DNA of 6,473 bases from Ohtaekwangia sp. (lineage in GTDB: Bacteria; Bacteroidota; Bacteroidia; Cytophagales; Cyclobacteriaceae). Below are positions 1-6,225 of this stretch, piece after piece. The position numbers were made by a program, and so were the translations under genes. The stretch spans positions 1-6,473 of the forward strand of contig JAJNPV010000001.1 of NCBI GenBank assembly GCA_021155195.1, in the 5' to 3' direction. Positions within the stretch are counted from its first letter, which is position 1, and each line of letters starts with the position of its first letter. The notes beneath the pieces were generated by a model, which saw nothing but the letters and a program-made list of their open reading frames with translations, did not search any database and was not told where the DNA came from.

Positions 1-109
1 CGGATAGTTGATCTTGACCTCACGTGCTTCTTGCCGCATAAATTCTAGACAATACTTTTGTCCGCCTTGCTGTCCTTTAGGGTCTCCACACAATCATTGG
101 TTCTGACTA

Positions 110-115
110 TTTATT
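110..115 (-). promoter_or_regulatory. AATAAA within the LTR: candidate poly(A) signal or weak TATA-like element
   Basis: The minus strand reads GAATAAATAG across 117-108, and the same sequence recurs at 6449-6440. It is the only A/T-rich core element that I see in the LTR. It lies about 55 nt inside the LTR, so it could be a polyadenylation signal or a poor TATA box. The sequence alone does not decide between them. Confidence 0.35.
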
Positions 116-147
116 CATTCATCATATCCATGATTCATTCATATCAT
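113..147 (-). repeat. Short tandem duplication in the U3 side of the LTR
   Basis: The plus-strand motif attcattcatcatatc at 113-128 is followed by the near copy attcattcatatcat at 133-147. In element orientation this gives two GATATGA(T)GAATGAAT units. Duplicated short motifs in U3 often act as activator sites, but no known factor site is recognisable here. The right LTR shows only the inner copy and the start of the second. Confidence 0.5.
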
Positions 148-169
148 AGTCCTTAATCTCGGGCTTACA

Positions 170-184
170 AATCCCCCTCCTTTT
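170..184 (-). promoter_or_regulatory. Polypurine tract (plus-strand primer site)
   Basis: The minus strand reads AAAAGGAGGGGGATT and then TGTAAG, the LTR start. A purine run that abuts the 3' LTR is the site where RNase H leaves the primer for second-strand DNA in Ty3/Gypsy elements. Its position is the strongest evidence for the outer LTR boundary at 169 and for the minus-strand orientation of the element. Confidence 0.85.
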
Positions 185-415
185 GAGATACATGTCCTCA
201 TGTATTGTTCTTGTTTGGATTCATGACTTCAATTTGTACACATTCTTTTCTCGTGGGCAGACACGACCAACTCCATGGCTTCACGTGTCAAAAAAAAAAA
301 TTTTCACATCTTCTCCAAGATGTCATAACTCAGATCAGCATGTCCTCTGCTGTCCCCTGATCCTTCCTGATCAGCCTTCCACGGTACCGACTTCCTTCTC
401 TCATCATCTACATCT
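185..415 (-). other. 3' untranslated stretch between the second frame and the polypurine tract
   Basis: I see no convincing coding sequence in these 231 bases. They contain a homopolymer, 11 A on the plus strand at 290-300 followed by TTTT, and a CACGTG palindrome at 282-287 next to it. An open frame on the plus strand runs through this stretch and into the back of the second frame, but it looks like an antisense shadow. Confidence 0.6.
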
Positions 416-1111
416 TCAAGTTAACTTGTTTAGGACCTCAACAATTTGGTTCAACTCCCCTCTTAACTCTATGGGGTGGCCCTTGATACTCATTCTGAGT
501 TCGATTGACTTGGAAGGCAGCGTGGTATGTGCCAGATTACTCGTACAGGTTAACTTAGTTTCAGGTAATCCAGAGTCCTTAATGTTCGTCAACATCTCTC
601 CCTTTTCACCTCTTAAAGTTTTAACCGGACTTTCTCGGTTCTCTTCTGACCTAACCTTCTGATCTTCCTTGCGCAATCTCCTCTCTTTTGTTCTTTTCTT
701 TCGATAGCTATCTTTGATTGTTAACACGCTTAGGTTTCCTGATCTCTGGTGCCCATTCCGCTCCTCGCACCGGCGTACTTCGATTGGACCATCTCGATCA
801 TCGCGTATGTTATACCATCCTTCTTCCCCATCTAAGAATTTACAGTACAAATTATCCTTGTCATTTTCATCAATCTTCTCGATCATTCCACATGCCCAAT
901 ACATCTTCCATGTCTGCTTTTCTTTCTCTCTGAATTTCATATCAATTAAATCTCCAGGTTTCTTGATCCAAAGATTTCGTGGCGTTCTGGTGGTTGTTAC
1001 TGAAGTTCCAACAGTAACTGGTGTTCTTTCTTTTGGTGGCTGATAGCTGGTATCCCTCGGCTCTTGCTCTGGCTCCTCAGCTATTTCTGGCTGCCTCAGG
1101 TAAGACTTCAT
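416..1111 (-). CDS. Accessory ORF2 (231 aa) with a Tudor/SH3-like segment, overlapping the end of pol
   Basis: I do not recognise this as a named family. The N-terminal 45 residues are Pro/Glu/Thr-rich and look disordered. Residues 51-108 form a compact, aromatic-rich segment (KPGDLIDMKF, then YWACGMIEKID, NLYCKFLDGEEGWYNI) whose strand-turn pattern resembles Tudor, Agenet or other SH3-like barrels. A basic stretch (RKKRTKERRLRK, about 137-148) could be a nuclear localisation or RNA-binding signal. The last 30 residues suggest two strands and an amphipathic helix. There is no signal peptide or membrane segment, so it is not an envelope protein. Its ATG lies inside pol, in the +1 frame, with 35 nt of overlap. 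A TGA four codons upstream in its own frame limits the shared open stretch to 44 nt. It may be a separate protein made by reinitiation or from another RNA, or a +1-frameshifted integrase tail. Its Lys/Glu-rich composition matches pol, which supports real coding. The domain assignment is inference. Confidence 0.7.
   Translation of the reverse strand: MKSYLRQPEIAEEPEQEPRDTSYQPPKERTPVTVGTSVTTTRTPRNLWIKKPGDLIDMKFREKEKQTWKMYWACGMIEKIDENDKDNLYCKFLDGEEGWYNIRDDRDGPIEVRRCEERNGHQRSGNLSVLTIKDSYRKKRTKERRLRKEDQKVRSEENRESPVKTLRGEKGEMLTNIKDSGLPETKLTCTSNLAHTTLPSKSIELRMSIKGHPIELRGELNQIVEVLNKLT
788..961 (-). other. Tudor/SH3-like domain in ORF2 (residues 51-108)
   Basis: The pattern is PGDLIDMKF, a turn rich in Lys/Glu, then W-x2-YWACGMIEKID, an Asn/Asp turn, LYCKFLDGEEGWYNI, and Asp-rich DDRDG. 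Tudor-like folds typically show G-x-x-V/I, then W-x-A-x-V/I-x-x-I, then Y-x-V-x-F-x-D-G. The conserved aromatics here are F60, W68, Y71, W72, Y89, F92, W99 and Y100. A C-terminal integrase SH3 barrel is an alternative, since its PGDLV start is similar. Confidence 0.5.
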
Positions 1112-4100
1112 CTTCAGTCTTCATCCATTCTGGCCTTTCATGGTATTTCTTAAGATTTTTCACATTCACAACCCGAATGTCTTCTCTTTCTTCAATCATT
1201 CTTTTCACTTGATAAGAGTTACCATATTCTTTTGTATTTGCCTTGCTAATTTCAAAAGGTCCAATCCATGGCAACCTTAATTTCTTGTGGGTGGCTTTGT
1301 CCACATCTGTTCTTGGCTCTTCTCTTACCCATACTTTCTCCCCAAGTATGTACAAGACATTTTCTTTGTCTCCATTCTTCTTTTCGGCACTTTCTGCTTG
1401 TTTCTTTCTTCTGTTTTCTTGTGCATATTTCATTCTTGTCATCATGGCAGGAACATCCTCATTCCTCCATCTTTCAATGTCATATACTTCTTGTCTCACC
1501 CTTCCGACTAACCTATCTAGTCCCGTCGTTGGCTCTTGACCATACAGAAGAAAATATGGAGTCTCTCCCGTACTGGAGTGCTTGGTAGTGTTGTAATCCA
1601 TACACACTGTTGCTACATATTTATCCCAGGTATCTTGATGTTCTCCTGTAAACTTCGCAAGTCTATTTGCTAATGTCTTGTTGAATCTTTCTACTTGACC
1701 ATTCGCTCTTGGGTTGTACGGAGTTATCAAATGTTGTTTTACTTGACTCACTTTGATTAGGGCATTCTTGAGTTCATCTGCCGTGAACTCTCCTCCATTA
1801 TCAGAAATGATTCTTTCTGGTAATCCGAAAGTGCAGATCCAGTGCTCCCAGAGTGTGTCTGCAACTGTCTTGCTGGTCTTGTCTTTGATAGGTATGGCAC
1901 TACTCCATTTCGTAGCATAATCAGTCACTACCATGACATGTTCATTACCATCTTTACTCCGCGGTCCTGGAGTCATCAAATCAATCCCAATCAATTCGAA
2001 TTTTCTTGTCACATCCATCATTTTAATTATTCCTTTCTGCTTACCCTTGGGTGAGTTTCTTCTTGCACATCTTTCACAAGATTTACAGTACAAATCACAA
2101 TCCTTGTACATTCCATTCCACCACACTTTGTCTTTTAACTCTTTGTAGGTTTTCTTTGTCTCGTAATGATGGTGGTTGTGTGCTTGGCTCAACGTGGCTG
2201 CTCTATAACTCATAGGTATGCACAGTCTGTCTCTCAACCTTTCTTCACCTCTTCTGAGTGATCTTAAGTACAGTTTTCCATCTTCTGCAATCACGAAAGC
2301 ATCATATTTCTCACTCAGTACTCTCTCTTCGATTTCTTCATTCTTTCCGAATGTCAACCGACCTTTCTTGAGTACTCTTTCGTAAATCTTTCCCAAGATT
2401 TCATCTTCCTTTTGAGCTTTAACTAATCTGATAGTTGCTTCATCTTCTTCTGTAACTATGTTTACAGGGTCACGTGATAAGCAATCAACATTATCATGTT
2501 TCTTTCCTTGTCGGTAGATTACGTTAAAATCGTACGCTGACAATTTAATACTCCATCGTTCAAGTGTTGGATTGGTGTCTTTCATTTCCTTGAACTTCAC
2601 CAAAGCTTTATGGTCTGTTACCAAATCGAATGGATGATCTTGCAGGTATACTTTAAATAATTCAACAGCCCATACTACACCTAATGCTTCTAATTTAGTC
2701 ACTCCATAATTCTTTTCATGACTATTAAGACTTCTAGATGCGTATGCAATTACTTGTTCTCCTCCTGGTCCCATTTGGCTTAGTGTGGCTCCTAAACCTT
2801 GGTACGACGCATCTGTGGAGAGTATGAATTTCTTATTCCAATCAGGGTACACCATTACCGGTCCCTTGGTTAAGGCATCTTTAATATCATTCATTTCATC
2901 TTCACATTCTTTTGTCCACACAAACTTTGTGTCCTTTCTTGTTAACTCTCTTAGGTGAGTTGTTCTAGCAGAAAAGTTCTTCACATATTTTCTGTAGAAT
3001 CCAGCCATTCCAAGAAATCGGCTTACCGCCTTCTCATCCTTAGGTATGTCCATGTTCTTCACTGCTTTTGTCTTTTCAGGATCAGGCTTCATGCCTTCTT
3101 TCCCTACTATATGACCTAAGAACTTTATTTCTTCTACTCCAAATTGGCATTTTGCTAACTTCACGTAGATATTGGCTTCTTGCAGTTTCTTCAGTACTGC
3201 CTCAATGTGTTCCAGGTGCTCTTCCAAGGTATTTGAGTAAATAATTAAGTCATCAACATAACACATGACAATTTTCCATTTTAACTCTCCTAGCACTTGG
3301 TCCATGGCTCTTTGGAATGCTGAGGGGCTATTCATGATCCCCATTGGCAAAACTTTCCACCTCCAGAACTGGGATCTGGTTGCAAATCCGGTAAGTTCTC
3401 TTGATTCTTCATCCAAACCAATTTGCCAAAATCCATCAGTCATGTCCAATTTACTAAAGTATTTAGCTCCATTGAGATTATCGAGCATATCATCGATTCT
3501 TGGCATTGGATAGCTATCAGGTATCATCTGAGTATTCAACTTTCTGTAGTCTATCACCGTTCTCCAAGTTCCATCACTCTTCTTGATTAACAGCACTCTC
3601 GACCTATTTTCTCCTTTGCCTTTCTCTATTAATCCTCTAGAGGCTATTTCTTCGATGATTTTAGACATTATTTCCTGTCTTTCTGGTGCTCCTCTGCCCA
3701 TTGGCTCGATTACAGGTATAGCTCCTTCTCTCATTCTTAGCTTATAAGGGGTAATCTTCATTTTGCTTTCATCATATCTCACCTTTCTTCTAAAAGTATC
3801 TTGATATCTTCTCAAAATCTTTCCGATTTCTTTCATCCCTTTTGCACTTATTCCTTTTCCACTAAGAGCTTTCTTCCTGTCTTCCTGGAAGTCTTTCTCT
3901 TCTTGTTTCAAGTCTTCCTGCGATCCTTCTTTATCTGTTTCTTCAACAGTCATTATCTCTTCTTCTTCTTTTACAATCGCTTTCTTTAAGACTCCAATTG
4001 GCAATCCTTTCTTAATTCGATATCTCTTGTTATTAAGATTCTTCAATAATAACATCTTAGAGCTTTCATCAACCACTCCTTCTGGGATCTCTACACCTGG

Positions 4101-6143
4101 CATCCCTATGGCTTCTTCTATAGTATACAAGGTATTTTCTTCGAGCTTCCTTTCAGTACTTAATTTAACAATTCGAGCTGAAAAAGGTTCGAGTACTACT
4201 TCCTCCACTGTATACACATATTCCTCTTTCTTTCCAACATATGGGATTTCTAATTGTTTCGTTAGGTTGCTAAATGATACTGTGCCTCTGGTAGTATCTA
4301 AAATAACTCCCATTTCTTCCATGGTAGGAAAGCCAAGTAGTATAGGTATGGACAAATCTTCCACAACCACAATTTCTACTTCGAACTCACTCTTAGATTT
4401 CTTCCAAACTGGTTGCCTTTGTCTCTTTCTTAGGTTTCGCCAAAAATAGGTATTTTCATTCTCCGTGCTCACGTGATCATCCTCCACCGATCTTGCACTT
4501 CCTTCGAACTCTAGTCTTAGGTTTACACTTCCTATCACTCTTAGGTTCGTATTATTTGCGCCAACTAATCTCTTAGAACAAGATTTTGGTTTGAGTCCGA
4601 GCTTGTCAACAAAATTCTTACTTGCGCAGTTGACCTTGGCTCCACTGTCGAGTAAGATCTCACAGTATTGGTTTCCTATTTTGGCTCCAACTTTCAACAA
4701 AGTCGAGGTACTTTCTTTCTTACCATTTTCAATACTGTTAATGACTACTTCTTTTTCATCATCTTGATTATTTTTACTATTTTCTATTTTTAATTCTTCG
4801 ATAGTAAAGACTTCATCTGCTGTGTTAATCAGCTTTTTATGCTCTTCCGACTTCCCGTGGACCGAGCTTCTTTGGGATATAGTAGTAGACGACAGGTAAG
4901 TTTCAACTTCACTTTTATTGTTATCTTTCAAACAATCTTCACAAAACTTTACTTCTTTCTTATAAGTTCTTAGGCTTGTTTCTCCAGCCTCTTCATCTCT
5001 TGCCTGGTGTCTTGGTGTCTCTTCTGTCCCTTTCCCTAAATTGTTATTCCCACAATTAGGTAATTCTACTTTATTTCCCTTCTCATACCTTCGAGAATCT
5101 CGATCTTTCCGATCTCTTTCTTTCTCTCTGAACCTGTCTTCCTTTCGGTCACGGTCGGTATGGCTGTATCTTTCGAATCTTTTACTCTTTCCTCGTCTTC
5201 TTTCACAATCTGACGAGTAGTGGTCGCCTTGGCAGTGGAAACATCTCCTTGCTGGCTTTAGTTTCTTCTCTGGGCAGTCTCTTTTGAAGTGGCCTGGCTT
5301 GTTGCAAAGGTAGCATTTCTTTTCTTCTGTCACTGCATTCACCACTTCTTTCTTCTCTGATTTCTTTTCACTCGCCACTTGAATGAAATATTTCTTCAGA
5401 TCTTCTTTCTTATCTTTTCCCCAGAGACGATAAGAGTGTCTTCTTATCTCACTGTAATCCTCCCATTCTTTCATTCCAGCAATCACTTGTTCGATTACTA
5501 AATCATCAGAGGCTTTGGCATCACAGGCTTTGATGGCTTCCACTTTCCTGGTCCAGTATTCTATGGCTGATCCTTCTCCTTTAAAGGTAATAGCAATCAT
5601 TCTTTCCCATTTATTTTCTGGTCCAAATCTTTCTTCTTTAATTCTTCTCACCAATTCGTTGAATGAGGTTCCTTCTTTCCTGATTCGATTGAAGTTTTCC
5701 AAAGATCTTCCTTCTAGCTTTCCAGCTAAGAATCTTATTTTCTCTTCATCTTGGCTAATATTGTAGGCTTCCAAATGAGCATTGGTGTTGATAAAGAAGG
5801 TTTCCATCTTCTCTTGGGTAAGGCCATCTTCTTTCAATCTTTTGAAACTTTTGTTGGCTTCTTGCTTCTCTTTCAAAGCTTGTACTTCTGAATAAATTTT
5901 GCTTTCACGGCTTTTGAGTTCTTCTTCCAAAATTCTCTTCATGTACTTTCTCCATTTCTTTTCTTTGCGGCTCGGTCTTGGTGGCATTTCCCAGCTCTGT
6001 TCGTCGAGCTCTCTCTCCTCCGGCAAATTTGAATCGTCCAAGCTTGATTCAGTAGGACCTCCATTTTGTAAACCTGTTGATAGGGATTCTGAGGTAGACT
6101 CAGAATTCTCATCATCAGTTGAATAAGATCTCAATCTCTTCAT
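1077..6143 (-). CDS. gag-pol: Gag-Pol polyprotein of a Ty3/Gypsy retrotransposon, one uninterrupted frame
   Basis: This 1688-residue protein carries the full replication set in Ty3/Gypsy order. It has a Gag capsid-like region (about 95-262), two zinc knuckles (277-290 and 301-313), an Arg/Asp/Glu-rich tail (315-356), a retropepsin with DSGA (499-502), a dUTPase-like beta region (640-722), reverse transcriptase with YVDD (962-965), RNase H (1105-1228) and integrase (about 1310-1672) ending in a GPF module. All key catalytic residues are present, so the frame looks functional. The ATG at 6143 is the first in frame after an in-frame TAA at 6200-6198, and it has A at -3. No frameshift separates Gag from Pol, as in Tf1 of fission yeast, so the Gag:Pol ratio must be set after translation or by RNA variants. 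Pol stops 16 residues after the module, with no chromodomain. No envelope gene follows. Confidence 0.96.
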   Translation of the reverse strand: MKRLRSYSTDDENSESTSESLSTGLQNGGPTESSLDDSNLPEERELDEQSWEMPPRPSRKEKKWRKYMKRILEEELKSRESKIYSEVQALKEKQEANKSFKRLKEDGLTQEKMETFFINTNAHLEAYNISQDEEKIRFLAGKLEGRSLENFNRIRKEGTSFNELVRRIKEERFGPENKWERMIAITFKGEGSAIEYWTRKVEAIKACDAKASDDLVIEQVIAGMKEWEDYSEIRRHSYRLWGKDKKEDLKKYFIQVASEKKSEKKEVVNAVTEEKKCYLCNKPGHFKRDCPEKKLKPARRCFHCQGDHYSSDCERRRGKSKRFERYSHTDRDRKEDRFREKERDRKDRDSRRYEKGNKVELPNCGNNNLGKGTEETPRHQARDEEAGETSLRTYKKEVKFCEDCLKDNNKSEVETYLSSTTISQRSSVHGKSEEHKKLINTADEVFTIEELKIENSKNNQDDEKEVVINSIENGKKESTSTLLKVGAKIGNQYCEILLDSGAKVNCASKNFVDKLGLKPKSCSKRLVGANNTNLRVIGSVNLRLEFEGSARSVEDDHVSTENENTYFWRNLRKRQRQPVWKKSKSEFEVEIVVVEDLSIPILLGFPTMEEMGVILDTTRGTVSFSNLTKQLEIPYVGKKEEYVYTVEEVVLEPFSARIVKLSTERKLEENTLYTIEEAIGMPGVEIPEGVVDESSKMLLLKNLNNKRYRIKKGLPIGVLKKAIVKEEEEIMTVEETDKEGSQEDLKQEEKDFQEDRKKALSGKGISAKGMKEIGKILRRYQDTFRRKVRYDESKMKITPYKLRMREGAIPVIEPMGRGAPERQEIMSKIIEEIASRGLIEKGKGENRSRVLLIKKSDGTWRTVIDYRKLNTQMIPDSYPMPRIDDMLDNLNGAKYFSKLDMTDGFWQIGLDEESRELTGFATRSQFWRWKVLPMGIMNSPSAFQRAMDQVLGELKWKIVMCYVDDLIIYSNTLEEHLEHIEAVLKKLQEANIYVKLAKCQFGVEEIKFLGHIVGKEGMKPDPEKTKAVKNMDIPKDEKAVSRFLGMAGFYRKYVKNFSARTTHLRELTRKDTKFVWTKECEDEMNDIKDALTKGPVMVYPDWNKKFILSTDASYQGLGATLSQMGPGGEQVIAYASRSLNSHEKNYGVTKLEALGVVWAVELFKVYLQDHPFDLVTDHKALVKFKEMKDTNPTLERWSIKLSAYDFNVIYRQGKKHDNVDCLSRDPVNIVTEEDEATIRLVKAQKEDEILGKIYERVLKKGRLTFGKNEEIEERVLSEKYDAFVIAEDGKLYLRSLRRGEERLRDRLCIPMSYRAATLSQAHNHHHYETKKTYKELKDKVWWNGMYKDCDLYCKSCERCARRNSPKGKQKGIIKMMDVTRKFELIGIDLMTPGPRSKDGNEHVMVVTDYATKWSSAIPIKDKTSKTVADTLWEHWICTFGLPERIISDNGGEFTADELKNALIKVSQVKQHLITPYNPRANGQVERFNKTLANRLAKFTGEHQDTWDKYVATVCMDYNTTKHSSTGETPYFLLYGQEPTTGLDRLVGRVRQEVYDIERWRNEDVPAMMTRMKYAQENRRKKQAESAEKKNGDKENVLYILGEKVWVREEPRTDVDKATHKKLRLPWIGPFEISKANTKEYGNSYQVKRMIEEREDIRVVNVKNLKKYHERPEWMKTEDEVLPEAARNS
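1128..2216 (-). other. Integrase (HHCC, DDE core, GPF module), residues about 1310-1672
   Basis: The zinc part uses H1322 and H1326 within HNHHHYETKKTY and C1356 and C1359 in CKSCERC. The core acidic residues are D1388 (IGIDLM), D1448 (IISDNGGEF) and E1485 (NGQVERFN). The last two are separated by 36 residues rather than the usual 35. The module LRLPWIGPFEIS (G1628, P1629, F1630) follows. No chromodomain follows it. The protein joins the DNA copy to the host chromosome. Confidence 0.95.
2460..2831 (-). other. RNase H domain (residues about 1105-1228)
   Basis: The catalytic acidic residues are recognisable: D1111 in STDAS, E1152 in TKLEALGVVWA, D1177 in VTDHKAL and the final Asp in HDNVDCLSRDP (D1217/D1220). 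The domain degrades the RNA strand of the hybrid and creates the polypurine primer. Confidence 0.95.
3099..3746 (-). other. Reverse transcriptase domain (residues about 800-1015)
   Basis: The visible motifs are VLLIKKSDGTWR, VIDYRKLN (863-870), FSKLDMTDGFWQI with D900, LPMGIMNSPSAFQR (932-945), YVDDLIIYS (962-970) and KCQFGVEEIKFLGHIV. The catalytic Asp triad D900, D964 and D965 is intact, so polymerase activity is expected. Confidence 0.97.
3978..4226 (-). other. dUTPase-like beta region between protease and RT (residues about 640-722)
   Basis: LEPFSARIVKL, then GVVDES (689-694), then NLNNKRYRIKKGLPIGVL follow the spacing of the dUTPase segments GVIDxDY and GDRIAQL. The catalytic Tyr after GVVD, the Gly-rich C-terminal motif and the Asp-Arg of GDR are missing. 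I read it as a structural relic or a linker fold rather than an active enzyme. Confidence 0.45.
4284..4694 (-). other. Aspartic protease (retropepsin) domain, residues about 484-620
   Basis: The active-site loop is ILLDSGAKVN with D499, S500 and G501. The C-terminal hallmark is IPILLGFPTMEEMGVILD at about 599-616. The enzyme acts as a dimer and cuts Gag-Pol. Between the two halves lies an unusual charged insert (about 551-585). Confidence 0.92.
5076..5201 (-). other. Arg/Asp/Glu-rich basic-acidic tail of Gag (residues 315-356)
   Basis: After the knuckles comes a run dense in RD, RE and KD pairs, for example RDRKEDRFREKERDRKDRD. It resembles the mixed-charge RD/RE tails of splicing and RNA-binding proteins. 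It probably adds RNA affinity to the nucleocapsid. Confidence 0.7.
5205..5315 (-). other. Two nucleocapsid zinc knuckles
   Basis: The first knuckle is CYLCNKPGHFKRDC (C277, C280, H285, C290), the usual CX2CX4HX4C. The second is CFHCQGDHYSSDC (C301, C304, H308, C313), which has one residue fewer before His: CX2CX3HX4C. Both should bind zinc and pack RNA in the particle. Confidence 0.92.
5358..5861 (-). other. Gag capsid-like region (residues about 95-262)
   Basis: This helix-rich stretch includes FFINTNAHLEAYNIS, KIRFLAGKLEGRSLENF and FNELVRRIKEERFG. It has the size and pattern of the retrotransposon Gag capsid domain that builds the particle. A charged, low-complexity N-terminus (1-50) and a likely coiled coil (about 60-105) precede it. 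The assignment is by pattern and position, since Gag diverges quickly. Confidence 0.75.
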
Positions 6144-6181
6144 GTTAGTAATAAAATATGATTTGCGTCTAATGTCTAGGC

Positions 6182-6196
6182 GGTGTTGAGAACACC
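6182..6196 (-). other. Short perfect hairpin in the leader
   Basis: In element orientation GGTGTT-CTC-AACACC forms a 6-bp stem with a 3-nt loop. It lies where transcription from the leader TATA box would start, and within the fourth uORF. Confidence 0.45.
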
Positions 6197-6215
6197 ATTA
6201 ATTATTTATCATTTG

Positions 6216-6225
6216 CCTTTTATAG
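6216..6225 (-). promoter_or_regulatory. TATA box inside the leader
   Basis: The minus strand reads CTATAAAAGG, a near-perfect eukaryotic TATA box, about 73-80 nt upstream of the Gag-Pol ATG. With usual spacing, transcription would start near 6195. It lies downstream of the LTR, where a replication-competent transcript should already have begun. Confidence 0.45.

Larger units (their letters stand above)
1..169 (-). repeat. 3' LTR of the retrotransposon (inner 3 nt cut by window start)
   Basis: In element orientation (minus strand) the LTR starts at 169 with TGTAAGCCC, directly after a polypurine tract. Its other end lies just outside the window: the copy at the right continues to a TGCC (minus GGCA) boundary at 6330. 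The inferred full LTR is 172 bp with TG...CA ends. Bases 1-141 repeat exactly at 6333-6473. The U3 side contains a duplicated motif (113-128 and 133-147), an AATAAA (115-110) and a CACGTG box (21-26). The polypurine tract fixes the 5' end well. The 3' end rests only on the TG/CA dinucleotide, because no canonical primer site confirms it. Confidence 0.85.

Noticed and set aside
21..26. CACGTG boxes at 21, 282, 2471, 4470 and 6353 as a regulatory set
   Set aside because: The number is only modestly above chance for 6 kb, two are the same LTR site, and two lie inside pol coding sequence.
183..662. 159-codon open frame on the plus strand across the 3' region
   Set aside because: It is antisense to ORF2 and the 3' untranslated stretch, has low-complexity Ser/Leu/Phe content typical of a reverse shadow of purine-rich coding DNA, and shows no recognisable domain.
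416..1111. Envelope-like third gene
   Set aside because: The product has no signal peptide, membrane segment, furin-type site in context or clustered glycosylation sites.
714..1539. Several plus-strand frames of 60-110 codons
   Set aside because: They lie opposite ORF2 and the integrase end, are rich in Ser, Phe and Leu, and overlap each other in different frames. They are shadows of the minus-strand genes.
4027..4449. 140-codon plus-strand frame opposite the protease
   Set aside because: It is the reverse of a continuous, motif-bearing Pol segment, and its Ser/Thr-rich protein has no domain of its own.
4425..4560. Repeated AACCTAAG on the minus strand, telomere-like
   Set aside because: The repeats are irregularly spaced and each encodes Asn-Leu-Arg in the protease. 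Shared codon choice explains them.
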